Shown piece by piece: positions 7,570-16,236 of a stretch of DNA of 32,037 nucleotides. The stretch lies in NCBI GenBank assembly GCA_013216025.1, contig JABSOG010000016.1, forward strand, positions 1 to 32,037, written 5' to 3'. This DNA is from Algicola sp. Its GTDB lineage: Bacteria; Pseudomonadota; Gammaproteobacteria; Enterobacterales; Alteromonadaceae. The notes beneath the pieces are model-generated. The model was not told where the DNA came from. It made no database searches and worked only from the letters and a program-made list of their open reading frames with translations. Made by a program: the position numbers and the translations under genes. Within the stretch, counting starts at the first letter, position 1; each line of letters begins with the position of its first letter.

Positions 7570-8412
7570 ATGCGTTCTATTTTTAAGGTGTCGTTATTAG
7601 CGGCAAGTATTGCTTTGGCCGGTTGCGGTGAAAAACCCGATGTCGCTAAAACTGATGCAGTTAAAACTGATGTAGCTAAAACTGATGTAGCTAAAACTGA
7701 TGCAGTCAAAACTGATGTCAAAGCCGAAGCGACCAAAACGGCCAAGGTTGTACCTGGTGCACCGCAAACTGACCTAGAAAAGCAAAGCTACGGTTTGGGT
7801 GTGAGCTTTGGTAACTACCTTAAGCGCGCCTTGGATGAGAACAATAAAGTCGAAGTTAACCTCGATATAGCGATGGTCATGAACGGTGTTACCGATGCGG
7901 TTGAAGGCACTGAGAAATTAACCAAAGAAGAAATTGAAACCGTGATGAAGGAGCTTGATGCTCTGACGCGTGCCAAGCACGCTGAAATGGCCGAAAAAGT
8001 CAAGGCCGAAGCGCTTAAAGCCGGTAGCGATTTCTTGGCTGAGCATGCCAAAAAAGAAGGTGTTAAAACCACTGAATCTGGTTTGCAATACACGGTTGTC
8101 ACGATGGGCGAAGGCAAAAAGCCAGGACCAAAAGATCGTGTTAAAGTGCACTACAAAGGCACGCTTATCGACGGTTTGGAATTCGACAGCTCATACAAGC
8201 GTGATGAGCCAGCGGTATTTGGCGTAGGCCAAGTGATCAAAGGCTGGACTGAAGGTCTTCAGTTGATGCCGGTAGGCAGTAAGTTTACTTTTGCTATCCC
8301 TTCTGAGCTGGCTTACGGCGAAAGAGCAACGGGTAAAATCACGGCACATTCAACTTTGTTGTTTGATGTTGAGTTGCTGAGCATCGAAACTGGCGCACCT
8401 GCTGCACATTAA
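7570..8412 (+). CDS. fkpA: FKBP-type peptidyl-prolyl isomerase FkpA, lipoprotein form
   Basis: A 280-residue envelope prolyl isomerase and chaperone. The N-terminus is a lipoprotein signal with lipobox LAGC, unlike the soluble periplasmic FkpA of E. coli. Next comes a low-complexity tract of TDVAK/TDAVK pentapeptides (about residues 24-51). The FkpA N-terminal dimerisation helices follow (SYGLGVSFGNYL onward to about 155), then the FKBP domain (about 165-275) with VKVHYKGTLIDGLEFDSS, VIKGWTEGLQLM and the AYGERATGKI flap region. The start is well supported: GGAG lies six bases before the ATG. It is followed by a strong bidirectional terminator. The repeat tract probably acts as a flexible spacer between membrane anchor and folding domain. 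Confidence 0.93.
   Translation: MRSIFKVSLLAASIALAGCGEKPDVAKTDAVKTDVAKTDVAKTDAVKTDVKAEATKTAKVVPGAPQTDLEKQSYGLGVSFGNYLKRALDENNKVEVNLDIAMVMNGVTDAVEGTEKLTKEEIETVMKELDALTRAKHAEMAEKVKAEALKAGSDFLAEHAKKEGVKTTESGLQYTVVTMGEGKKPGPKDRVKVHYKGTLIDGLEFDSSYKRDEPAVFGVGQVIKGWTEGLQLMPVGSKFTFAIPSELAYGERATGKITAHSTLLFDVELLSIETGAPAAH
7639..7713 (+). repeat. Five tandem 15-bp repeats inside fkpA
   Basis: Five in-frame copies of a 15-base unit (consensus GATGTAGCTAAAACT) encode DVAKT or DAVKT; two neighbouring copies (7669-7698) are identical. A sixth partial copy follows to 7722. The tract codes for an alternating acidic/basic linker and is a candidate for copy-number change by slippage without frameshift. Confidence 0.9.
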
Positions 8413-8446
8413 TCTCGCTGCTAGCTTGGTATAAAGCCAGACACAA

Positions 8447-8471
8447 AAAAGCCACTCATTGAGTGGCTTTT
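8447..8471. terminator. Bidirectional intrinsic terminator between fkpA and rsd
   Basis: A perfect stem GCCACTC-ATT-GAGTGGC is flanked by AAAA on the left and TTTT on the right. It therefore reads as a hairpin plus U-run on both strands and can end both fkpA (+) and rsd (-) transcripts. Confidence 0.9.
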
Positions 8472-8508
8472 AATGTTAAGACGTTTGCTATAAAAATCGA
8501 ATTCGAGC

Positions 8509-8997
8509 CTAGTGATTTTTATATAAAGTCTCAATTAATTCATCTTCAAAACCAAAACGCTCTTCAAGTGCTTGGCCGACATGTGACAAATCGGTATCGA
8601 ATGAAGCAAAGACTTCTTCAGCACTTTTGCCTGCATTTTCGGCGCTGTTTTTGTCGGCGTATCGATCGTTGAAGGTGAGGGCGGTATCGGTCGTGCAGTC
8701 AATTTTGGGATATAATGTAGTGGCCAGAGAGTGGCTGTCGTTACCATTGACTTTGCAGGCTTTGACAATTTGCTCATACACTTCAAAATGACCTGCTGAA
8801 ATGTAGTCCATCATTACCTGACAAAACAGCAAAATATCTTTTTCGTTTGGTAATGCTTTTTCTTGCTGATCAAATTGGGATGTGCCGGCGAGCTGACAAT
8901 AACGAACCAATAACTCTTGGCGTTCGTTTAACCAATTATCGATGGCTGAGTGCGAGCCTCCCCACTTGTCCTGTGCTTGTTCTAATCGGGTAAGCAT
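8509..8997 (-). CDS. rsd: Rsd/AlgQ family anti-sigma-70 factor
   Basis: A 162-residue soluble helical protein of the Rsd/AlgQ family. Visible family features are the N-terminal MLTRLEQAQDKWGGSH, then AIDNWLNERQELLVRYCQLAG, the central FCQVMMDYISAGHFEVYEQI and the C-terminal LSHVGQALEERFGFEDELI. By family knowledge it binds region 4 of the primary sigma factor, reducing its use by RNA polymerase in stationary phase. It lies beside hemE, as rsd does in enteric bacteria (there with nudC between), and is transcribed away from it. Length is normal (E. coli 158). An intrinsic terminator lies just downstream. Confidence 0.9.
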   Translation of the reverse strand: MLTRLEQAQDKWGGSHSAIDNWLNERQELLVRYCQLAGTSQFDQQEKALPNEKDILLFCQVMMDYISAGHFEVYEQIVKACKVNGNDSHSLATTLYPKIDCTTDTALTFNDRYADKNSAENAGKSAEEVFASFDTDLSHVGQALEERFGFEDELIETLYKNH

Positions 8998-9315
8998 AGT
9001 GATTGATACTCCAATAGCGACTTGGTATAAAACCTGAAAAACCTTGTAGCCCTACTATATCAAAATGGACGCCAAGGTAAAGCCCATTTTCAAATCGATG
9101 ATTTTAATCAGAAAATTTACGCGTATTATTTGCTACGCAACTCCCTTGATGGGGCTTTGTTGATGTTTGGATGATGATTTGGTCTTTTGCGAGTCATAGG
9201 CCTTGGCAAAAACGGGCTTTGCGCTGGAAATTGTCGGGGAAATGTTAGTGGCGAGCAGGGTTCGATGTTACAATCTCGCCATTATAAAGGTATCAATTAC
9301 AAAGGGCACAATTTC
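8998..9315. other. Divergent intergenic region rsd-hemE
   Basis: No gene is supported in these 318 bases; the hemE frame is open back to 9187 but the extra residues have no family match. Possible hemE -10 hexamers are TACAAT (9269-9274) and TATAAA (about 9284), neither with a convincing -35. No RNA gene or strong hairpin is seen. Confidence 0.4.
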
Positions 9316-10386
9316 ATGTCAGCATTGAAAAATGATAGTTATATCCGCGCTTTATTGAGGCAGCCAGTCGAGCGCACACCGGTATGGATGATGCGTCAAG
9401 CCGGGCGATATTTGCCGGAATACCGGGCGTTACGGGAAAAAGCAGGAGACTTTATGTCGGTCTGCACCAATCCTGAGTTAGCCTGTGAAGTGACCATGCA
9501 ACCGTTGCGTCGTTTTGATTTGGATGCGGCAATTTTGTTCAGTGATATTTTGACCATTCCTGATGCAATGGGTTTGGGGCTGCATTTTGAAACTGGCGAA
9601 GGCCCTCGTTTTGAGCGAACCATACAAAGTATTTCCGATGTGACTAATTTGCCAATACCCGATCCAGAGCAAGAGCTGCGTTATGTCATGGATGCAGTGC
9701 GCACTATTCGCCGCGAACTCAATGGTGATGTGCCGCTGATTGGGTTTTCGGGCAGTCCGTGGACTTTGGCGACTTATATGATTGAAGGCGGCAGCAGCAA
9801 GACTTTCAGTAAGATCAAAAAGATGGCATTTTGCGAGCCGGAAGTACTGCACATGTTACTTGATAAACTGGCTGATTCTGTGATCTTGTACTTGAACGCC
9901 CAGATTGCTGCTGGTGCTCAGGCAGTTCAAATTTTTGATACCTGGGGTGGTATTTTAACGCCAAGGGATTACAAAGAATACTCGTTGTATTACATGGATA
10001 AAATCGTTAAGGGTTTGACCCGTGAATACGAAGGCAACCCGGTACCTGTGACCCTGTTCACTAAAAATGGCGGCATGTGGATTGAAGACATTGCAGCCAC
10101 CGGTTGTGACGCTATCGGCTTGGACTGGACGATTGATATGGGTAACGCCCGCAAAAGAGTGGGTGATAAGGTTGCGTTGCAAGGCAATATGGATCCGGCG
10201 ATTCTACATGCTGATCCCGACCGTATCCGTCAAGAAGTTCAGATTATTCTCGACAGCTATGGCCAAGGACCTGGTCATATATTTAACCTCGGTCACGGCA
10301 TCACACCTGATGTCAGTCCAGAAAATGCGGGTGTCTTTATCGATGCGGTGCATGAATTGAGTGTGAGCTATCATTTGTTTGACTAA
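9316..10386 (+). CDS. hemE: Uroporphyrinogen decarboxylase
   Basis: A 356-residue cytosolic enzyme that removes four carboxyl groups from uroporphyrinogen III to give coproporphyrinogen III in haem synthesis. It needs no cofactor. The family signatures are clear: the N-terminal [14 protein letters not shown], substrate-cleft motif [14 protein letters not shown], the Asp-containing [43 protein letters not shown] and the C-terminal [22 protein letters not shown] placed the start at ATG 9316 because it aligns with E. coli HemE (MTELKNDRYLRALL) and has AAGGG ten bases upstream. The open frame extends to 9187 without family support. It converges on yacG, with a perfect 22-bp inverted repeat between them. 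Confidence 0.96.
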   Translation: MSALKNDSYIRALLRQPVERTPVWMMRQAGRYLPEYRALREKAGDFMSVCTNPELACEVTMQPLRRFDLDAAILFSDILTIPDAMGLGLHFETGEGPRFERTIQSISDVTNLPIPDPEQELRYVMDAVRTIRRELNGDVPLIGFSGSPWTLATYMIEGGSSKTFSKIKKMAFCEPEVLHMLLDKLADSVILYLNAQIAAGAQAVQIFDTWGGILTPRDYKEYSLYYMDKIVKGLTREYEGNPVPVTLFTKNGGMWIEDIAATGCDAIGLDWTIDMGNARKRVGDKVALQGNMDPAILHADPDRIRQEVQIILDSYGQGPGHIFNLGHGITPDVSPENAGVFIDAVHELSVSYHLFD

Positions 10387-10390
10387 TTAT

Positions 10391-10455
10391 AAATGGAGTC
10401 AGTGTTGTGCTGTCAAAAAACCTTGTTTTTCGCCAGCACAACACTGACTCCATTT
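10391..10455. repeat. Perfect 22-bp inverted repeat (AAATGGAGTCAG family)
   Basis: The left arm at 10391-10412 (AAATGGAGTCAGTGTTGTGC plus TG) is an exact reverse complement of 10434-10455, with a 21-base loop containing A- and T-runs. It fills the space between the convergent hemE and yacG stops. It may end both transcripts, but no T-run follows the stem. The arm sequence is like that of the element after lpd (27262-27312), suggesting one dispersed repeat family, probably of REP/RAYT type. Confidence 0.8.
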
Positions 10456-10457
10456 AT

Positions 10458-10700
10458 TCATTCTTTAAAAAACGAATCTCCACTTTCTTGCTGCTGTAAC
10501 ATCGCTTCGATATCTTCTATATCAGTGTTCAGGGTGATATCGGTAAACCCAGGTTTACCGGCTATCTTATGATTTTCATCGGCCCATTCGCCCAAATCAA
10601 TCAGTTGACAACGTTTGCAACAAAAAGGGCGGAACTTGCTTGCAGCCTGCCAAATGACATCTTTTTGACAGTTAGGACAATTAACTTTGGTTTGGGACAT
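10458..10700 (-). CDS. yacG: DNA gyrase inhibitor YacG
   Basis: An 80-residue zinc protein. Cys8, Cys11, Cys27 and Cys31 (CPNC and CCKRC) are the four zinc ligands, and the block [18 protein letters not shown] is the family hallmark. By family knowledge it binds GyrB and blocks DNA binding by gyrase. I chose the ATG at 10700, preceded by GGAAG at a good distance and aligned with E. coli MSETITVNCPTC. The open frame continues 20 codons further upstream into the zapD end. It is the last gene of the pilBCD-coaE-zapD-yacG block. Its long acidic tail is poorly conserved in the family. Confidence 0.92.
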   Translation of the reverse strand: MSQTKVNCPNCQKDVIWQAASKFRPFCCKRCQLIDLGEWADENHKIAGKPGFTDITLNTDIEDIEAMLQQQESGDSFFKE

Positions 10701-10753
10701 ATGGCTTCCGATGATGTGTGTTTGGTGGTCCGACATTTCGACGATAGGAGGCT

Positions 10754-11500
10754 CTAGCAACGAGCCAAGGAGAACATGATGTCTTCTTCAACGTTGGTCC
10801 GGCCTGCTTGATCGCATAATCGCATAAAACGTACGGCATAGCGATATTTGTTGCCGCTGACGGTAGGGTAGGCACCGTAGGCCGGAGTATATTTTATTCG
10901 GACAAGTTCGATGTTTTCGGTGTTGTCTTGATAAAAGCCGTTGGCGGCTTTGATAGAGGTAAATGCACCCCGTTCGCGGGCAAAGGTCAGTACCAAGGTG
11001 ATGGCTTCGTGGGTCGATGCCAAGTGATTGAGCCAGCCGCTGATTTGCTGAGATTTTTCTTGTGGCGGCAATTGCATCCAAAAGTGTAATTGAGGCAGGT
11101 CAAAATTACAGTGACCCCCGGGAATGGCAAAACGTTGTTTGATGCTGGCCAAAAACGGGTCGTCTTTGATTGGCGTACAAATTCGGTGCTTTTTACTCAA
11201 TGCGCTTTGCAGGGCAATCACTCTTTTGAGCATTTCTTCTAATGCTTCGTTGCAGATCTCGGGGTGTTGAGCCCATTTCACCAAACTATGTTCACTGCGC
11301 TCAAGCTCTTTGGTTAACTCACCACGTATATCGTTACGCTCTAACAGGTCAACCATAGCAAATAGAGCTTCAAAAAAACCGATGGGCTGAAATTCATGTT
11401 GCAGGTTTTTGCAGTTTTCGATTTGAGCGAACAAATACTCGATACGCATAAAACTGCGCATTTTTTCATTTAATGGGTGTTCGTATATAACCAGACTCAT
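10754..11500 (-). CDS. zapD: Cell division protein ZapD
   Basis: A 248-residue cytosolic protein of the ZapD/YacF family, which cross-links FtsZ filaments at the Z ring. Family blocks seen: the start [19 protein letters not shown], then [33 protein letters not shown] and the C-terminal [10 protein letters not shown] with [12 protein letters not shown] placed the start at ATG 11500 because the family begins here (E. coli [16 protein letters not shown]). The frame is open to 11590, but those 30 residues lack a counterpart. It is downstream of coaE, separated by about 90 bases, and upstream of yacG, which is the usual order. Confidence 0.93.
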   Translation of the reverse strand: MSLVIYEHPLNEKMRSFMRIEYLFAQIENCKNLQHEFQPIGFFEALFAMVDLLERNDIRGELTKELERSEHSLVKWAQHPEICNEALEEMLKRVIALQSALSKKHRICTPIKDDPFLASIKQRFAIPGGHCNFDLPQLHFWMQLPPQEKSQQISGWLNHLASTHEAITLVLTFARERGAFTSIKAANGFYQDNTENIELVRIKYTPAYGAYPTVSGNKYRYAVRFMRLCDQAGRTNVEEDIMFSLARC

Positions 11501-11593
11501 TTGACCTATCCGACTCCAAGCAATTCGGAGCTTAACGCTTACAAAATAATTTAAGTGATCTAGGGGACTGTCCGAGTCACCGTTTCGCACATA

Positions 11594-12202
11594 CTAGGTT
11601 TTCTTTTTGGATAAAGCCATATATTTTGCATGTAATTGCTCAATTTTTGGTTTTACCTCGGCCCAAGGCATGTCGTTGTTGATGACAACATCAGCTTTGG
11701 CCAGCCTGTCGCTACGGCTGATTTGCGCTTTGATGATATTTTTCACCTGCTCAGTACTAACATCATCCCTGCTGGTTGTTCTAGACACCTGCACTTGTTC
11801 GGGTACGTCGACAACGACACTGCTGTGAACATACTTTTCTAGTTGGTTTTCAAACAACAAAGGGGCAACCAAAAAACAATAAGCAGATTCTGCCTCTTCG
11901 AGTTGTTTTAGCATTTGCTCGCGAATGGCCGGATGCATCAGTGCATTGAGCCATTGCTTTTTGTCAGGGTCAGAAAAGATGGCCGTTCGTAACTGAACAC
12001 GGTCTAAAGTCTGGTCGGGTAACAGCATTTGCTCGCCGAATTGCTTGACGATAGCCTTAAGACAATCTGTGCCGGGTTTAACCACGTCTCGCGCAATGAC
12101 ATCAGCATCAACCAGCGTGATGCCAAGACGGGAAAATTCATCGGCCACGGTGGTTTTGCCGCTACCGATGCCGCCAGTCAAACCGACAATATATTTACTC
12201 AA
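11594..12202 (-). CDS. coaE: Dephospho-CoA kinase
   Basis: A 202-residue cytosolic kinase performing the last step of coenzyme A synthesis, the ATP-dependent phosphorylation of the 3'-hydroxyl of dephospho-CoA. The P-loop is GLTGGIGSGKTT (residues 7-18). Also visible are DADVIARDVV (substrate site), the lid-region MHPAIREQML and VAPLLFENQLEKY, which are family hallmarks. The start codon is TTG at 12202: an in-frame TGA lies four codons upstream and no ATG or GTG comes before the P-loop. A 13-bp triplication covers this start (see repeat). It lies 43 bases after pilD on the same strand, so it is likely part of the pil operon transcript. Confidence 0.95.
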   Translation of the reverse strand: MSKYIVGLTGGIGSGKTTVADEFSRLGITLVDADVIARDVVKPGTDCLKAIVKQFGEQMLLPDQTLDRVQLRTAIFSDPDKKQWLNALMHPAIREQMLKQLEEAESAYCFLVAPLLFENQLEKYVHSSVVVDVPEQVQVSRTTSRDDVSTEQVKNIIKAQISRSDRLAKADVVINNDMPWAEVKPKIEQLHAKYMALSKKKT

Positions 12203-12230
12203 AATACTTACTCAAAATGCTTACTCAAAA
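12192..12230 (-). repeat. Three tandem 13-bp copies spanning the coaE start codon
   Basis: On the plus strand the units are TATTTACTCAAAA, TACTTACTCAAAA and TGCTTACTCAAAA at 12192-12204, 12205-12217 and 12218-12230. Read on the gene strand each contains TTTTGAGTAA; the last copy supplies the TTG start and next two codons of coaE. The upstream copies place GAGTAA just before the start, where a ribosome binding site would be. Confidence 0.9.
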
Positions 12231-12245
12231 TAACAGCGATGTATC

Positions 12246-13151
12246 TTACACCGCTTGGTAGAAGTAGTTTTGCAGATAAAACTCAATCATCGAGTCTCCC
12301 CACAGCAAAGCAATCCACCCGGCAATGGCGATGTATGGGCCAAAGGGCACTTGCGTGTTCTTGCCTTTTTTCTGGGCATAAAGAATGGCTATGACAAAAA
12401 TGGCACCGACAAACGAAGACAACAACAAGATTAAAAATACACTTTGCCAGCCAAGCCAGGCGCCAAAGACGGCCATCAACTTAAAATCGCCATAACCCAT
12501 GCCTTCTTTACCAGTGGCCAGTTTAAAACCCCAGTAGACCGACCATAAACTGAGATAACCCACGCAAGCACCAACGATGGCATCGGTAGGCGGTATCCCA
12601 AGCCCCCACACTGCAACGAGTAAACCTAGCCATAACAAGGGCAGGGTGATTTCATCTGGTAGCAGCATAGTATCAAAATCGATAAAGGTTAACGCAATCA
12701 AACCCCACGTCAGCACCAGATACAACAAGGTGACTTGGGTCGGCCCCCAATTGATGGCGACAGCCAGTGATAACGCCCCGGTGAGTAATTCGACTAAAGG
12801 ATAGCGAATCGAAATGGGGTTTGCGCAGCCTGAGCATTTACCTCTTAGCACCAACCAACTTATTATTGGGATGTTTTCAAGCGCTGTTATTTTATGGCCA
12901 CACTTTGGACAAGCTGAGCGAGGGACCGACAGGTTGTATACTTGCGGCTCAGTTTCTTCAGCTGGTTTTTTGTCTACCAACTCTTTTGCGAGGTATTCTC
13001 TGCATTCGCATACCCAGTCTTTTTCCATCATGATTGGCAAGCGGTGGATCACCACGTTTAGAAAACTGCCAATGATTAAACCAAACACCAATACGGTGCC
13101 ATAAAAATAGGTCGGATGATTGACCATGACTGCTATTATATCGTCGAACAT
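12246..13151 (-). CDS. pilD: Type IV prepilin peptidase / N-methyltransferase PilD
   Basis: A 301-residue polytopic inner-membrane aspartic protease that cleaves the leader of type IV prepilins and methylates the new N-terminus. Seen: an N-terminal helix with GLIIGSFLNVVIHRLP and a cytoplasmic domain with the two zinc-type Cys pairs Cys81/Cys84 and Cys106/Cys109. The catalytic Asp motifs are FIDFDTMLLPD (Asp158-x-Asp160) and GMGYGDFKL (Asp222). About six further hydrophobic helices follow to the C-terminus. Length is typical for the bifunctional family. Its ATG overlaps the pilC stop by one base, so the two are translationally coupled. Its obvious substrate is PilA encoded at 16237-16665; it may also serve type II secretion pseudopilins encoded elsewhere. 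Confidence 0.95.
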   Translation of the reverse strand: MFDDIIAVMVNHPTYFYGTVLVFGLIIGSFLNVVIHRLPIMMEKDWVCECREYLAKELVDKKPAEETEPQVYNLSVPRSACPKCGHKITALENIPIISWLVLRGKCSGCANPISIRYPLVELLTGALSLAVAINWGPTQVTLLYLVLTWGLIALTFIDFDTMLLPDEITLPLLWLGLLVAVWGLGIPPTDAIVGACVGYLSLWSVYWGFKLATGKEGMGYGDFKLMAVFGAWLGWQSVFLILLLSSFVGAIFVIAILYAQKKGKNTQVPFGPYIAIAGWIALLWGDSMIEFYLQNYFYQAV

Positions 13152-14386
13152 TATTTGATAACTTTCCCCATTTCAAAGATTGGTAAATACATGGCTATAA
13201 TCAGGCCACCGATGACAACACCTAATACGGCCATGATCATCGGTTCTATTAACGCGGTCAAACCATCGACCGCATCGTCAACTTGTCCTTCATAAATGTG
13301 TGCGACTTTGTCTAGCATACTGTCGAGCGCACCGGATTCTTCACCTATGGCGACCATTTGGGTGACCATCGGTGGGAAGATGCCAGTGGCTTTCATCGCA
13401 AAGTTCATTTGGTTACCGGCAGACACTTCGGAGCGGATCTCCATGATGGCTTTGCGGTAAACCGCATTACCCGAAGCGCCAGCTGCCGATTCAAGTGCCT
13501 CTATCAAAGGTACACCAGCGGCGAAAGTGGTACTTAGTGTTCGGGCGTAACGGGCCACTGCCGCTTTGTTTAAAATCTCCCCAAGGACCGGTATGTTGAG
13601 CATGACCGCATCAACTTGATCGCGAAACATTGCGCTTCGCCGGTGTACCCGAACAAACACATATCCGCCAACAACCCCGCCCAACAAGACGACCCACCAA
13701 TAAGCTTGCATGATCTCTGACAATCCGATAACAAACAGAGTAAAGGCAGGCAATTCAGCACCAAACCCGGCAAAGATCTCTTGAAACTGTGGTACCACAA
13801 ATACCAGTAGGATACCGGTAACAATACCGGCAATAGCAAGGACGGCGACCGGATAGTTCATCGCTTTTTTGATTTTTGACTTGAGTGCTTCGGCTTTTTC
13901 TTTATAGGTGGCGACACGGCCAAATATATTGTCCAGCGCACCCGATTGTTCACCCGAATGCACCAGATCGCAGTATAGGTCGTCGAAATACAGTGGGTAT
14001 TCTCGCAAAGTGTCAGAAAAAGGCGAACCTGATTGCACCTTGGCGTTGATCTCAGTGATCAGCTTTTCCATTCTTTTATTCGGTGTGCCCATGGCAATCA
14101 TTTCTAGGGTCTGTACCAAAGCGACACCCGCTTGCAACATGGTGGCGACTTGGCGGGTAAATACCGCGATATCGGCAGGTATGATAGGCTTGGAGCCGTC
14201 CATGCCAAACAGGGGCTTGGCCTTTTTCCTGACTTTAATCGGGTTGATCCCCTGCCTGCGCATCCCAGCTTTGACTTCAGTTACTGAGTTGCTTTCTATC
14301 TCACCGGAGATTTTTTTACCTTTGCGGTTGATACCTACCCAGGTAAATATTTTCGGCTCTTTTGCTTTCGCTTTTTTACTCGCCAT
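13151..14386 (-). CDS. pilC: Type IV pilus inner-membrane platform protein PilC
   Basis: A 411-residue membrane protein of the GspF/PilC family, the platform on which the PilB and PilT motors act. The soluble N-terminus FTWVGINRKGKKISGEI leads into two repeats of the T2SSF domain: the first (about 75-200) with FTRQVATMLQAGVAL and the second (about 275-405) with YARTLSTTFAAGVPLIEAL. Three hydrophobic segments are visible, including VAVLAIAGIVTGILLVFVV, and the last near the C-terminus (MAVLGVVIGGLIIAMYLPIF). I prefer ATG 14386; a GTG three codons earlier at 14395 overlaps the pilB stop and is possible. Overlap with pilD and near-overlap with pilB mark one operon. Confidence 0.95.
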   Translation of the reverse strand: MASKKAKAKEPKIFTWVGINRKGKKISGEIESNSVTEVKAGMRRQGINPIKVRKKAKPLFGMDGSKPIIPADIAVFTRQVATMLQAGVALVQTLEMIAMGTPNKRMEKLITEINAKVQSGSPFSDTLREYPLYFDDLYCDLVHSGEQSGALDNIFGRVATYKEKAEALKSKIKKAMNYPVAVLAIAGIVTGILLVFVVPQFQEIFAGFGAELPAFTLFVIGLSEIMQAYWWVVLLGGVVGGYVFVRVHRRSAMFRDQVDAVMLNIPVLGEILNKAAVARYARTLSTTFAAGVPLIEALESAAGASGNAVYRKAIMEIRSEVSAGNQMNFAMKATGIFPPMVTQMVAIGEESGALDSMLDKVAHIYEGQVDDAVDGLTALIEPMIMAVLGVVIGGLIIAMYLPIFEMGKVIK

Positions 14387-14391
14387 AACAC

Positions 14392-16110
14392 TCACGCTTC
14401 ATTTTGTTGATGTGCCTTGGTTACACGATTGATCTCCGACAAACTGGTCAGGCCATGGGCGGCTTTAAGCACGGCTGCTTGACGTAAATCCATGATATTT
14501 TCTTGTTGTGCTTGTTCGGCTATTTCGATGGCATTGCCATCGGCCATAATAATTTTGGCCATCTGATCACTTATCGGCATTACTTGGTAAATGCCCACCC
14601 TGCCTTTATAACCATTGGTGCAGTGATCGCAACCTTTGGCCTTAAATAATGTCATTGTTGGGATTTGCGCTGTGCTAAAGCCCTGCTTGCGTAACTCGAT
14701 GTCAGGCAAGTCTTCGGGTTCTTTGCATTGGTTGCACAGTCTTCTGGCCAAACGTTGAGCTATCACTAAAGTAACGGTGCTGGCGGTGTTATATGTCGGC
14801 ACGCCCATATTAGAGAGTCGGGTCAAGGTTTCTGGTGCTGAGTTGGTGTGTAAGGTCGATAATACCAAGTGTCCGGTCTGTGCGGCTTTGATGGCGACTT
14901 CGGCAGTTTCTAAATCACGTATTTCACCCACCATCACTACATCTGGGTCTTGACGCAAAAATGAGCGTAATGCCGTTGGAAAGTCCAAACCCGCTTTGGT
15001 GTTGATGTGTACTTGGTTGATGCCCGGCAGATTGATTTCTACCGGGTCTTCAGCGGTCGAAATGTTGGTTTGCTCGGTGTTGAGAATATTCAAACCAGTA
15101 TACAAAGACACTGTTTTACCTGAGCCGGTGGGGCCGGTGACCAATATCATGCCCTGGGGTTGTTTCAATGCCTTAAGATATTGCGCTTGTTGTTCTTTTT
15201 CGTACCCGAGCACCTCAATGCCCAGCATGGCGCTGGATGAATCTAGAATTCGCATCACCAGCTTTTCGCCCCACAAAGTGGGCAGGGTGCTAACCCGAAA
15301 ATCAATAGACTTCTTTTTGGTGATCTTAAGCTTGATACGGCCATCTTGCGGCAGTCGTTTTTCGGCAATGTCGAGTTTAGACATCACTTTGAGGCGTGCC
15401 GACATCCGAGTGGCCAAAGAGACTGGTGGGCGGGCGACTTCATGCAACATACCATCAATGCGAAAACGAATACGGTACATTTTTTCATAAGGTTCAAAAT
15501 GCAGGTCGGAGGCCCCCTTACGAATGGCATCCATCAAAATTTTGTTGATATAAACAATGATGGGAGCATCATCTTTTTCGGGCGTTTCATCGTCACTGAA
15601 CTCGTCTGATTCGTCGAGTTCCAAATCACCAAACTCTTTGACATCCAAGTCGGTAATGTCAAGGTTATCTCCGGCTTGCTCAAATATCTTTTCGAGCGTA
15701 TCGAGCAGTTTGAAACACTCAACCACCACAGGTTCGGTTTGACAACCGCAGTTAAAGGCAAAATCTTCTAGCGCCTGATAGTCGGTCGGATCGGCGGTGG
15801 CAACAAAGGCTGTACGGCCCTTTTTTGCCAATGGAATAATGTGATGCTTGCGCATCAGCTTTTCGGTGATCAAATCAGACGGAATGGTCGAAATATCGAA
15901 GTGGTCAAGATCAAAAAAAGGCAGCGAGAATGAACGAAAACAAAAGCTGGCCAGTGCATCTTGTTCAATTAGTTTCTCGGCCACCAAAAACTCTGGCATC
16001 GACCTGTACTGGGCGGAGCGTCTACGTAAGCGTTCTTTAAAATCGGGTTCATCAATCAAATTGGCATGACAAAGCTTTCTGATTAATGGACTGGTGGCGC
16101 TTAGCGTCAT
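14392..16110 (-). CDS. pilB: Type IV pilus extension ATPase PilB
   Basis: A 572-residue cytoplasmic hexameric motor that drives pilus extension. The N-terminal MshEN/GspE-N domain (to about 160) contains LIEQDALASFCFRSFSLPFF. The acidic linker (about 165-190, ELDESDEFSDDETPEKDD) precedes the ATPase core. The core shows Walker A GPTGSGKT (326-333), the Asp box with Glu, LRQDPDVVMVGEIRD, the His box GHLVLSTLHTN and the tetracysteine zinc motif CNQC...CDHC near the C-terminus, which separates PilB/GspE from PilT. It heads the pilBCD block. A terminator and pilA lie upstream, so pilB likely has its own promoter in 16111-16190. Confidence 0.96.
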   Translation of the reverse strand: MTLSATSPLIRKLCHANLIDEPDFKERLRRRSAQYRSMPEFLVAEKLIEQDALASFCFRSFSLPFFDLDHFDISTIPSDLITEKLMRKHHIIPLAKKGRTAFVATADPTDYQALEDFAFNCGCQTEPVVVECFKLLDTLEKIFEQAGDNLDITDLDVKEFGDLELDESDEFSDDETPEKDDAPIIVYINKILMDAIRKGASDLHFEPYEKMYRIRFRIDGMLHEVARPPVSLATRMSARLKVMSKLDIAEKRLPQDGRIKLKITKKKSIDFRVSTLPTLWGEKLVMRILDSSSAMLGIEVLGYEKEQQAQYLKALKQPQGMILVTGPTGSGKTVSLYTGLNILNTEQTNISTAEDPVEINLPGINQVHINTKAGLDFPTALRSFLRQDPDVVMVGEIRDLETAEVAIKAAQTGHLVLSTLHTNSAPETLTRLSNMGVPTYNTASTVTLVIAQRLARRLCNQCKEPEDLPDIELRKQGFSTAQIPTMTLFKAKGCDHCTNGYKGRVGIYQVMPISDQMAKIIMADGNAIEIAEQAQQENIMDLRQAAVLKAAHGLTSLSEINRVTKAHQQNEA

Positions 16111-16193
16111 GCGTTGTTCCTGTATTGGTAATGCTGTTGTCGTGTGGATAAGATGTAAATGACTTTATACTATGGCTGGTTTGAGGGCAATAA

Positions 16194-16216
16194 AAAAGGC
16201 GGCAAAGCCGCCTTTT
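16194..16216 (-). terminator. Intrinsic terminator after pilA
   Basis: A perfect stem AAAAGGCGGC-AAA-GCCGCCTTTT follows the pilA stop by about 20 bases on the minus strand, with T-rich sequence after the stem on that strand. It separates the abundant pilA transcript from pilB. Confidence 0.92.
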
Positions 16217-16236
16217 AAGTAGTGTAAATCAATTGA

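Noticed and set aside
8425-9034. Direct repeat CTTGGTATAAA(G/A)CC flanking rsd (8425-8438 and 9021-9034)
   Set aside because: Only 14 bases with one mismatch and no transposase or other insertion mark; chance or remnants of ATACCAA-type repeats cannot be separated.
9187-9315. 43-residue N-terminal extension of hemE
   Set aside because: The family starts at MSALKND and a ribosome binding site precedes ATG 9316; the extension contains the probable promoter.
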